From Panonychus citri (taxonomy: Eukaryota > Arthropoda > Arachnida > Trombidiformes > Tetranychidae), in the NCBI RefSeq assembly GCF_014898815.1, contig NW_026515437.1, forward strand, positions 21,377 through 85,376: a stretch of 64,000 nucleotides of DNA. The letters run 5' to 3'. Position 1 is the stretch's first letter; the number at the start of each line of letters is the position of its first letter. Below, in pieces: positions 26,347 through 37,393 of this stretch. The translations under genes and the position numbers were made by a program. The notes below the pieces were generated by a model that ran no database searches, was not told where the DNA came from, and was given only the letters and a program-made list of their open reading frames with translations.

Positions 26347-29300
26347 ATTGCTTAACACTTCTCTTAATCATCATCTTATCATATTCTTACTCTACTCATC
26401 ATCTTACCACTATCAACTCCTTTGGTGGTTCTTAACCTTCAGTTCATGATAATACAATATATTTATACAGATATATTGTTATCCATGATATTTTATCATG
26501 AATAAGTTTCAATGTCTACTCAATGATTGAGTTCAAGTTGAAGTTAAATGTTGTATACACATGATACTGTATGATCAATGGAGGGATGAGTTGGATGGTG
26601 GGTTTGATGATGAGAATGATATTTTATCATCAATGTATTCAGAAAGATTATGGTTCAAGTTCTGGGTGAATTTCAATTCCCATGGTAAGTGTCAATCAAA
26701 TAAACAAACAACTTATCAAGTTTGTTGAATAATTTTGTTTCTGGTTAGTTAAACAAATACCAACTAACCATAAGATATCATGAATATCATATATATAAAT
26801 TTTTTTGCATCATGAATTTGAAATGAATTTCATGTAATGTTATTCTGAAGCGATGGTTATTACTATTGTAATGATTACTTGAAACGCAATCAAAGTTGAT
26901 TGTTGTGTTTATATGTTACCATGAATTGTAAGCTAATAGTTATATGGTAATGTTACCATATCAGATTATTATTATCATTCTGATGATGATGATCATCAGT
27001 GTGTTTGATAATGATAAAATTGCCTAAGGTGATGAATCCATGATAATGTTATTTATTCAGAATCTGAACTTTTATCGTGTAAATTTTCAGCGTAGGGATG
27101 GGGAGAGAGAGAGAGAAGGAAATATTTTTATCCCATGTTGGAAAACCAATTTGCTGTTCTGCCAACAATTAAGGTTTTCCTCATGAGTTCATGGTTGAGG
27201 AAAGGAGGAAAAGGTTGATGATAGGGAGATGAATTCTGTAAGGGATGAGGATGAAAAGGTGGATGATGAGTAGTTACAGTTTAGTGAATTGGAGGGTGAA
27301 TTTATTTTTGTGTCAATAATTTTCTTGGGAATAAATTATTGAAACTGAATTTTTGTTAACTGTTCATTGGTTTGAATGAGAAACTGTTTCCAGATTAAAT
27401 CAAGTATTCAAATTTTTGTATCTTCCTTAGAAGAGAGAGAGAGAGATGGACACTTGTATGATGAGTATGAGGAGGAAGATATTTCTAGAGATATTCCTCT
27501 GAATGAATTAGACAAGAAGATAAAAATGTTCATCATGTTGATTTTCCGTGTTATTATTATATAATCTCTCTCATTTTCTGATATTATAACAATTTTGATT
27601 GCAATTAGTCAAGACTCTTTAATCATCATCCCTCGTCTTCAATCTTCATCATTATATTTGAAAATTGTATTATCATCATTATTTGTCCTTTTCCTGATTC
27701 CTTGTCATACAAACTCAACTTGAATTCATCTACAGTTAATTAACCGTTTACATCAATTAGATTTCCAATTACAATTTATTTTCTTCTTTCAATTTATCCT
27801 CTGTCTCTCTGTTTCATCTTTTTTCTTTCACTTCCGGTCAATTAGATAAAAATTTTGAGTCATCAATTTGTATGAGCTCCATTCTCAATATACTGATTTG
27901 TGAGTCATAATTGTCACCTATTAATAGTTGTGATTAGATTGATAAGTTTAATTATGAAAATCAACTACATTTGATTTGAAAATAGCTATGCTTACATGAT
28001 AGTCGATTCAATAGACTCTGTCCAATATTATTCATAAATTATAACACTTTTATCATGATATTATGAATATTCATCTAAATAAAATAAGAGCCCATCAATT
28101 ATCATACCAATAAGATGGTGAGAAGTTATTAATAAATGTAACTGTAAATGAGTTTGATGAATGATGATGTTTGAATTGTTGATTGTTGGTTAACCCAAAC
28201 TACTGATAGTCAAACTTGAAATAACAATTGGCTGATTAATGAACATAGAACTGATCACTTTACCTCATGATGATCACGATAAACTAAAACTTATTAGAAT
28301 TAGGAAACTTGAATGAATTTTCATTCTACCCTGTGATTCATCATCATGAACATGATTGAAAATTCTATCGAACTTTTTCCCCTTATCTTCTTCTTCGAGT
28401 TCTAACAGTAAATTTTTCTTCTCACTCAAGTTTAAAACTCGACTGGGAATTGAATAAGAAATGATATCAAATGCTGAGTTGACACTGAAACAACTAAGTT
28501 GGTTGTGGGTGAAAATAACAGTATTCATAAAGAGATGATGAAGATGATAACAATTGTAATATAATACATGAGACAATCTAATGGTTTGAATGAAAATCAT
28601 AACAATAATAATAAATTGCTCACGAAAAGCATTTAAAATCGTAAGAGAAATCGAGAGAAAAAAGTTCTGGAACAAGTTGTCGAGGTGAAAAAAAACTCGA
28701 AAAGATGAAAGTGGAGAAAAAAAGTTCTAATCTTATTCTCAGGGAGAAAATTTTGAAAAATTCGCAAAAAACTGAAAGCAACGGCAAGAAAAAGTTCTAA
28801 TATTTATTACATTTCATATTTCATTTATTTGTTTCCATTATCATGATGATGATCAGAATATTATCTTTATTATCATCAGAACTTTTTTTATCTCTTCTCA
28901 TCGAAGCTTAAAATTTTTTCTTTGGCTTGAAAATTTCGTTGAAAATTAATTCTGAAAACTTCTAACGGACATTTTAATTGTAACCATATTAAGCCAATCA
29001 TGATGTTCATGATGATACATTGATTAGATGATTTGAATTAGCAATTTAAAATTAACGATAGAAAATGAAAAATTGAGTTAACATGACAACTTGAAAAGTT
29101 TTTCTTAATGGATGACACATACTCTTCAGTCTTCATCTTCATCCTCATCATCTACACCTCTTGTCTTAATGGGTAATAAGTAGTTGTCTTCATCATCATT
29201 CCAATGACATAAATATTATCTTCCTTTTTGGAAGGAAAAAGTTCTTTTCATTTTTTTTTCGAAAGAAAAAAATATAACTCAACTCTAACTGTCTCATCTG

Positions 29301-30208
29301 ATTTCTCGATAATTTATTGTGATTGATGTAACTTTATGTTGCATTTTAAGTGTTATCATGTTTTCAGAGTCAGAATTTTCTCTCCATGAAATATTTTCGG
29401 CTGAATGTTGAAGGTTCAAATAAACATATTGAGTTGGAATTTTGTTACTCTGATAAAAATAGAAATTAAAAGTTTCTTTTATTTTCCTCTCTTTCTCTGG
29501 TTTCATGATGGTAATTTACTCGCAATTTACATGTTAAATTGTTGTTTTTAAGAATCTTGTTAATCATTCATCTTGTTTCTTGTTCTGTTGATTTCCGGCT
29601 CTAAATTATGTCTCTTTAAATTGCTCTGATCAATTTTCTTCAATGATTGATTAATTTGGTTGGAAAAAAACTTCCACTTTAGAAAATTTATCTATTTATC
29701 TTTTATACTTATCCTTCTCATACTTCTCGTTGATTTGTTGAGTATTGAAAAAAAATTATTGAACCATCAACAATTTTGGGAAAAATTAATGACTTTGTTA
29801 TCTAAAAATACTTTCTCTTAGTTTACAATTAATGGAGAAACGTAATTTAAACTTCGCGCACTTTTAGAGACTCGAATCCAGAAAATACCCAAACCCTCTG
29901 AGTTAGATACAAGTTAATAGTTGATTAATTGTTAATTGTTTGATTATAAAAAGAAATTAAAAATTTTTAATCTGATTGAAAGCGAATTCTATACCAGCTA
30001 TTTAGCTTTCTAATGATTTTTCCTAATTCCAAAATGATTTAACCTTCGAAATCGGTTGATTTTCTTGGTATCTGGTTGAATATCTGATCTTTTATTTGGA
30101 TCTTTAAAATTGTTAACCAAATGTTTTGATTGTTTACATTTTTGATTATTTTTTTGAGTTTCTTTGATTACTTGCAATCAATTTATTTGTTTTGAATTTC
30201 TTTTCGTC

Positions 30209-31383
30209 ATGTTACCCTGTAGATTGAAGGTTCTAATGGGATCATTAGAAAGCTGGTCTAATCTCTTACGTCCTTGTGCCAGTGAATTGGTGAATTTCAA
30301 TCAAAATAGAAACATGAGAGTCTGGAAGACTTGGCCCAACAATTGGATTCCATTTGATTGGAAAAAACCTGAACCTCAACCTGGATTCTTCGAGTCGGGT
30401 GATCGTAAAGAAGGTTTAGATAAATTCGATCTCGATCAAATCAAACCAAATCTAAAGAATCTTGAGATTCTTAAAAAGTAATTAGTTTCACAGTGATTCT
30501 ATTCTTATGATGTTAATTTGTTTCTCTTTTCTTTTATTCTAGTGCACCAGAATCGGTCAAGAAATTGTATACCCTTAGATTTGCTCGAAGAGTAAGAAAT
30601 CAAATCAATAGTAATTTAGTAAATCTCTCCTTTAATTAATCTCTTTCTCCTTTTATCCATTTACTTCAGAGAGAATTGAAAATTCTTCAAAATTCCTTAT
30701 ACGAATCAAACTTACCAATACGAAGACGTTTGTTGGACAAAAATGAATATGAAAGAAAAGGTTAGCATTGTTGACAATTTAATTCTAATTCCTATTGATT
30801 CAATTTATAACTTCATCTTCTTCGGTCAACAGTAATCCGATTGACAGTAGCAATTAGGCACATAAGAGACGTGATTAGAAATGAATCTCAAAATGTAAGT
30901 TTATTTCTCTTGGGCAATACAAAAATTTCATTTCCATTTCTATTCAAATTTGATTATTAATTAACTGTAATTCTCTAATTTTCTCAGAGTGCTGGTCATA
31001 AGAATCTTGTTTCTAGATATATTAACAAACGTTACAAATTTCTGGTCGAATTGTATAAGATTGACAGAGAATCGTGTCAAATGCTTTGCGACAAATTAGA
31101 GATCGACTTTAAAGTGCCGCTACCCTATTATTGGCCTTATCCATTCCTAGAGAGAAAACGAACCATAAGAGAAACTTGTGAAACTTATTGTAAGGATATT
31201 AAAAAAAAGAAATTAGATGAATATAAGGAGATATTAAACCAGGAAGATCAAATTTGCCGAGGAAAGGCTCGAAAACTGGAATGGATCGAGAAAACAATGG
31301 CCGAACACAAGATAACCGAAGATATGTTGCAAGATTCGAAGCCACCCATACATCTCGCTGCTAAATACGTTTACTTGGAATAA
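30209..31383 (+). CDS. MRPS15: Mitochondrial ribosomal protein S15 (uS15m)
   Basis: Component of the small mitochondrial ribosomal subunit. Five exons: 30209-30477, 30543-30591, 30670-30760, 30833-30894 and 30988-31383; all junctions are GT-AG and keep the frame, giving 288 aa. The S15 core lies in exons 3-5: a helix with LTVAIRHIRDVIRNESQN, then the conserved AGHKNLVSRYINKRYKFLVE block, followed by the animal-mitochondrial extension FKVPLPYYWPYPFLERK, which corresponds to the vertebrate segment with FPPLYYRR. The N-terminal extension with KTWPNNWIPFDW is not part of bacterial S15. I chose the first ATG (30209); 30236 is also possible. It converges with NOL12, with 212 bp between the stops. 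Confidence 0.9.
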
Positions 31384-31595
31384 TCAATTTCCAAATATTT
31401 ATATCAGTTTATTATCCAATCATCAACTACCCTTGGAATTAGTTGATTAGTGTAGTCCTTTAAAGTAACGATATGATTTGAATAGAACCGAGTTTTGTTT
31501 TTCACCAATGCGATTTTTTTAGGCAAAATATTTTGATTGTTTGGGTAAACGGTTGAATATTACACAATTGGTTTAATTTATTAATAGTGAAACTA

Positions 31596-32138
31596 TTATC
31601 TTTTAGCAGTAGAATTGCTAGAAACACCTTCACCTGCATCATCGTCAGGTAGGGAGGAAAACTTATTATAACCCATTAACAGATTGAGAGAACCACCGAT
31701 TTCCATAGGATCCATTGGACTAATTGTTACCACTTGATCAGGTAAATCATAGGTTTTAATTGCTTCTTTTGGTAGGATCGCTTCTAAATCAGGGTCACCT
31801 TGTTGATTAAGATAAGCTTGTTTAAGTTTTTCTCGTTTCTCTTTTCTCAATTTGATTCTCAATTCTCTCATTTGTTTGTCAATCTTATCCTTGGCTTTCA
31901 TTTTTCTCTCCTGTTTCCTTTTCTGAAATCCTGAAATTCAATGAGAATAGATAAAAGTTAGTGTTTTCATTCAAATAATCGGTCAACAATCAACAATAAC
32001 AATTAAAGATTAGCAGAAAAAAAAACTCAATGGAAAAATATAAAAACAAACCATCTTACCAGATAGATAATCTTTCCGTTCCTCCTCATCAAAGACCAAA
32101 TTTAATTTCTTGATCTTCTTTAGCTTCTTCTTGCCCAT
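31596..32138 (-). CDS. NOL12: Nucleolar protein 12 (NOL12/Rrp17-like)
   Basis: Nucleolar RNA-binding protein of the Nop25/NOL12 family, implicated in rRNA maturation. Two exons on the minus strand, 32060-32138 and 31596-31930, separated by a 129-bp GT-AG intron; 137 aa. The start MGKKKLKKIKKLNLVFDEEE followed by RKDYLSGFQKRKQERK matches the family signature (F-D-E-E-x-R-x-x-Y-L-T/S-G-F-x-K-R-K). A long Lys/Arg/Glu helix follows, and the C-terminal part is acidic with the DLPDQVVTISPMD segment that corresponds to the vertebrate HTVTVTTISDLD. It is shorter than human NOL12 (about 213 aa) because the basic C-terminal tail is missing. Tail-to-tail with MRPS15. Confidence 0.88.
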
Positions 32139-33486
32139 AATTTAACAATTAAATTAATCACAATAAGCAAATTAACCTTTAAATTAACAGAGAAATAAAA
32201 TCAAAACAATTAAACCAAAATGTCACCAGAAAAACACATGTCCGATTCAGGGAGCGTTTCCAAAGTACAAACTGAAAAAATTTCTTTCAATTTTTTCATT
32301 TTAATTGTGATTATTGATAATTTGATTAAAATTGTTATTCCAAAATCAAAATTGATAAGGCAACAATTAAGGTTAATCAAAGGGTTACCATAGGTATAGA
32401 AATGGAATTCCGATGATAAGTATTGATAATTAGAAAAAAGAAATTGTATCGAATGAAAATTCTTCAAATTTAAAATTAACTTTGGAATTGAATTAAATTA
32501 ATGCTCTAAATTAATGAGAGATGGAAAAAATAATCAATTCAATTCTGTTTATTAACCTTGGAAATGAAAATTTCAAGCCTCATGTTGAGGAGAATCAATT
32601 AATTGCCTTTGATAAACTAATTTTGTTATTTTAACCTTTTAAATTAGAAAAACGTTTCTTTTAATTTTAAATTGTTGGAAATTCATCAACAATCATCATC
32701 CGATGTTTAAATTAAATTGTTGAGCAAATAAACAGAAAATTATCCAAACATTGGCAAAAGTTTCATTCAAGAATCAATCTCTCAGCAGGTAATCAGAAAA
32801 AAAAATTAGATCAACAATCAACCAGTAATATCAAATTCAATGACTTTGTAAATGATACAATTTAATTATAACAAAAATAAAAACCAACAGAGTTTCAGAC
32901 AATTAACCGATTAACTATTAACTAAAGTCCACCATGGAAACAGTTGATACAATTTCAAAATCAATTTAATTGCTCTAAAGATAAATATCGCCTAAAGGGT
33001 TGATTTAATTATCCGATTTATTTGTCAAACCTTAATTAAAAAACTGTTATAATTGAATAATTATCAACAATCAAATCATGATTCCCAGAATAAACTGATT
33101 AAAGCTCGGAATTGTTGATAAACTTTCATTATAATAATATCAATAAGTTGTGACATGCTCGTAACAATCAACTAATTGTAATAATAATAGTGGTTAAATC
33201 ATTGAGACGATGAAAGTTATTCCATATACACTTTCATTCAATGATTGAATCTCAAAGAGGCAAAGTTAATCAGAATAAGAATATAAATAAGTTACAATTA
33301 AAAGAAAAGTTTAAAATTAAATTATTTTAAATTGTGGTGAATTAATATATTCGGAAAAAGTTAAGAAAAAGATATAACTAAATTTTTCACCAAAGTTCAG
33401 ATTGTCAATTCTAAATTGTTCCTATTACCATAGGAATCGTTTAATTGTTTTAGGATAAAGATCGTTGTTTAGATCAAACTGAAAAA
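32139..33486. promoter_or_regulatory. Divergent intergenic region, NOL12 / RING gene
   Basis: This 1.35-kb stretch separates the divergent starts of NOL12 (-) and the NRDP1-like gene (+). It should hold both promoters, but I see no clear TATA box or other element I can defend. There is no further ORF of substance. Confidence 0.35.
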
Positions 33487-34345
33487 ATGGGCTATGATCT
33501 AAATCGTTTCCGTGGACCGGTCAGTTCCGTTGTGATCTGTTGTGTTTGTCAAAGTGTACTCGATGATCCGATTCAAAGTTACAATTGTAAACACGTTTAT
33601 TGTCGAGGTTGTATTACTCCGATTCTCAATGAGTCTGGAGGCGGAGGTCAATCATCGTCCACTACATCAACACCAAACTCTTCCTCATCAAATCAATCCC
33701 TGAACTCAGCGGTCACCAGTTCGACTGTTGTATGTCCCAAATGTAAGAAACCGTTGGCTAAGTGACCTTGAGATACCCAAGAGTGTGAAAACTTTTGTAT
33801 CCAATTTAGAGATAAAATGTGATTACGCTTCGAACGGGTGTTATCAGTACGTTAAATTGGACGATTTACCAGGTCACCGGGAATCTTGTTCATTTAATCC
33901 GGAAAATAGTCTAACCTGTGCCAATAATTGTGGTGCTGTAATGAAACGAAAGGAAATCGCTACACATTGTTGCCTGAGTTACTTACAATCGGTAATCTCA
34001 GAGCGAGATAGTTATATTGATGAAGTGGTTAAAGAGTGTCGAGAGTTAAGGTCAGAAAATCGTCGACTCAAGTTAACTAATGGTAAACTTAAGGAAGAAA
34101 ATGATAAACAGCGAGATGAAATTCGTAAGCTTAAAAATGAACTTGACTCCAAAAAGGGAATCACGTCGCTTCTAAAGTTTGATCTTCTCTACTCGCAATC
34201 GAAAGCCGTCTCTGAGGAACATCGTGCCTACATTCGAGAACTTAAGACCAAGGGATTGATCTCTTCGAATAAAGTTTTCGAGTCTATGATTCTTGTCGAT
34301 ATAAATAATTTTACCACCAAGGAATCGAACACAAGAAAAGCGTAA
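33487..34345 (+). CDS. NRDP1/RNF41-like RING-TRAF-type E3 ligase, one frame break
   Basis: Likely E3 ubiquitin ligase. The N-terminus MGYDLNRF is the RNF41/NRDP1 start. A C3HC4 RING follows: C-x2-C in CCVC, then C-x-H-x2-C-x2-C in NCKHVYCRGC, then CPKC, with a Ser/Thr/Asn-rich insertion of about 35 residues before the last pair. The first frame stops at 33763-33765 (AAG TGA C). Skipping one base restores DLEIPKSVKTF and a SINA/TRAF-like zinc finger (CDYASNGCYQYVKLDDLPGH ... CANNCGAVMKRKEIATHCC), then a coiled coil of about 80 residues, ending at 34345 (about 285 aa). The NRDP1 substrate-binding C-terminal domain is not recognisable, so it is a paralogue and not the orthologue. The break may be an assembly error, a pseudogene lesion or +1 frameshifting. 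Confidence 0.8.
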
Positions 34346-36459
34346 GTTCATCCCACATAATTTTCGATGTTTCGTTCACAATTCGTAAAATTGAGCAATT
34401 GAGAGAAAGAGAAGAAAGAAAAAAAAACTTCGATTCTTCAATGATTAGTAAACTATTTTACCTTCGAAATATTATTATTACTATTTTCTATCGATTTAAT
34501 AAGACAAATTTCGTGACTTGAACATAATTCTGTTGTTTTCTCTCTATTTAATTTCTCCCATCTCTCTATTTCTCATCATGATCTTCATCATGATGATTGA
34601 GTTGATGATTAGTTTATTATGATTAGAACAAAAGAAAAGGAAACAAGTTGAAAGAGTGAAAAATTTTCATGAGAAAATGAAAACTTCCAATTATTCACAT
34701 TTTCTTAAACTTTTCCAACAAGTCAAATACTGAGACAATTTAAAGATTAACCAAATTAAGAACAATTAACTTTCAACATTTAACAATTGATTTTTCATCA
34801 ATAGTCCTCAAACTTTGACCTTATCAATTGATTAATATACAGTTAAATCGTATTTAAGTCAATCAAACAATCGGGTTATTATCGAATGGAAATTTCTTGT
34901 ATAATTAAAATTTATTGATTGTAACAATCATGATATCTAATAATTGAATTTATTTCCAAAATCAATGGATATCAACAAATAAGATTCAATGTCAAATTCA
35001 ATAGCGTTGTTTTACCGAGAAACTAAATCTAATTGTTTAATTATCACTTTCCTATTTTTGTTGTATTCCTTTAGTTAGCTAAATGATTAACGTTAATTGT
35101 TGATTATGATTGATTTCATTTCCAATTGAGTCAAAAGTTATTTACATTATATGAGGACATCTAACCTTTCTTGGTGATTAAGTGTTGACCTTAATTGTTG
35201 GTTCTATATTTTTCCATTCACAATTAATTGTCTTCAACTGAATCTATTTTTTAACAACAATTGAAAAACATGATTGATTGATTGTTATTTGGGTAAGATA
35301 AAAATATCATCATGAAGATCTATTGATTAAATTAACTAAAAGATACAATATCAATGGTGACAATTAACTTGATTATGTTTAGTGAAATGGTAAGAAACTA
35401 ATCTAATTATGAGTTAGATTATTGTAATGAAAAATACTTTCATTATTAATTTTTGAATCTCTAATTAATTTTGATTAGTAGAAACCACAATTAACCTAAT
35501 TTATAAATCAGTAAGTTGATGTTCATTTATATGCATATATCTAATGAATTTTAATCCAATTGTAATACCCTAGTAATTAACAACTGTCAATTCTAATTTA
35601 TAATCATTACAATTCAATTCTTGTTAATCTTTTAAAGTATCAGACAGGAATTAAGTTGACAATTTTAACAAATAATCAGCTAATCGTATTAATTAAAGTG
35701 TAATTTATTAGCCATTGTAACGAGATTAACCCAAGTCAATCAATAGTGATTAGTACATTGGGGATTAATCATGTAAAAGTTTTTTCCTTCCTCGGATAAG
35801 ATTAATGGTGATTAAGATAATTATATAATCATTATTGAAACTGATTATTAGCTAATTGCAAATATTGACACATTTGGTTAACAATTTAATCATCGACCAT
35901 ATGATTTTTCACATTTAACATTGTAATCATTGTTTTAACCATGAATTGTGATCAAGAGATTATCTTTGAATCTTAATTGTGATTAGTTTCGCTTCCCTGA
36001 TTATTTTGGATCTTAATCATTTTCATCATGATAATCAAAAACACTAAGAGTATAATTAGCATGTCAATCGATGTGGAAATTAAAGATTATCGTTATTCAG
36101 AGATAACCAGAATTCATGGAGTTTGATGATTCTGTAAATTGTGAGTCTTTTGCAATTTAAGAAGCTAAAACACAATTAACTGGATGATATAAGAAAAGGA
36201 CATTCTCTTATCATCTAAGATGATTAAGGATGATAAAAGAATGATAAACTTTTCCATTACAACGTCAACGTTGATTGTTGATCAACTTTTGTTTTCAGTT
36301 AATTGCTTGGTTACTATTGCTGAGTTTCCATTCGTTGATTGTTACAGTTGATAAGGACATGATCATCTTCCATAGGGATTTTGCCCCCTCATGAATAGTT
36401 TTGGAAATGAGTTTTTTAGATACCTCACAATTTATTGACCTTTTTGTTTCAAATAAATA
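34346..36459. other. Gene-free AT-rich stretch
   Basis: No coding region or RNA gene found. The sequence is rich in TTAATTGTTGAT-type words. Confidence 0.6.
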
Positions 36460-37393
36460 TCTCTCTAGGACTTATACTTTTTGCGTAAAACGGGTTTATA
36501 GACGGAAACTTTGAATCAATTTTGTGGCCAAACTATCATACATAGAATAAATTTAAAAACACTAATCAATAGGCAAATTTATGATCTTTATCAATATCTA
36601 CTTTTTAAATCTGAAATCTTTTGGCTGTAGTGAAGAAATAGATTAAGTGACTTTCATTATTACTGAAAACGGAAATGAAACTCAACACAGTCGATAGACA
36701 TTTGAATGCTCTACAGTTTATCGAAGTGAAAAGTTTACCTATCGAACTGCGTTTTCGAGATATTCCAATAAAACTATTGACGGAGCGGAAAAGGCTTTAC
36801 AGCTAATAATAAAAAGATACAAATTTTTTCACATACATTTTGAAAGCGCGATATATAATTCCGGTGAAAAAGGTTAACAAAAATAACCTTAGTTTTCACC
36901 AATTTTTCGAGCTGCAAATTAAGTCAAAATCAGCGGTTATTTTTGTTAACCTTTTTCACCGGAATTATATCGGGCAAGCTTTCAAATATCATGTACGTGA
37001 AAAATTTTGTTTCTATCTTTTATCATTAGGCTGTAAAAGGCCTTTTCCCGCTCCGTCAATAGTTTTATTGGAATATCTCGAAAACGCAGTTCGATAGGTA
37101 AACTTTTCACTTCGATAAACTGTAGAGCATTCAAATGTCTATCGACTGTGTTGAGTTTCAGTTTTCCGTTTTCAGTAATAAATGAAAGGGTCACTTTTTA
37201 AGGTCTATTTCCGTTTCAGCGGCTACAGCCAAAAGATTTCAGATTTAAAAAGTAGATATTGATAAAGATCATAAATTTGCCTATTGATTAGTGTTTTTAA
37301 ATTTATTCTATGTATGATAGTTTGGCCACAAAATTGATTCAAAGTTTCCGTCTATAAACCCGTTTTACGCAAAAAGTATAAGTCCTAGAGAGA
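36460..37393. repeat. 0.93-kb inverted repeat (hairpin or fold-back element)
   Basis: The left arm from TCTCTCTAGGACTTATAC (36460) is matched as its reverse complement by the right arm ending GTATAAGTCCTAGAGAGA (37393). Pairing continues inward through blocks such as ATTTTGTGGCCAAACTATC, CTATTGACGGAGCG and CCGGTGAAAAAGGTTAAC to a loop of about 46 bp (36889-36934). The right arm is about 30 bp longer overall because of scattered indels, including one near 36632-36660 versus 37190-37225. Arms are roughly 430-460 bp. No transposase and no clear target duplication are visible. It may be a fold-back transposon, a collapsed head-to-head repeat pair or a dsRNA-producing hairpin locus. The 36840 and 36982 ORFs are by-products of the arms. 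Confidence 0.9.

Larger units (their letters stand above)
21150..30208. other. Gene-free AT-rich stretch
   Basis: No supported gene. It contains a GA tract (24034-24064), an (ATG)n tract (25139-25169), the longest CT tract of the window (26276-26342) and many ATCATC words. ORFs here are by-products of these repeats (for example poly-Ile/His frames at 25012-25721) or have no recognisable motif (22915-23142, 28274-28675). Confidence 0.6.

Noticed and set aside
26161..26355. ORF ending in a Leu-Ser repeat
   Set aside because: The repeat is simply the translation of the (CT)n microsatellite.
28274..28675. 133-aa minus-strand ORF
   Set aside because: Long for the region, but Phe/Ile/His/Ser-biased with no domain, no splice context and no conserved pattern.
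36982..37194. 70-aa minus-strand ORF in the hairpin arm
   Set aside because: The matching stretch of the other arm is not kept open, and no motif is seen. It is a by-product of the inverted repeat.
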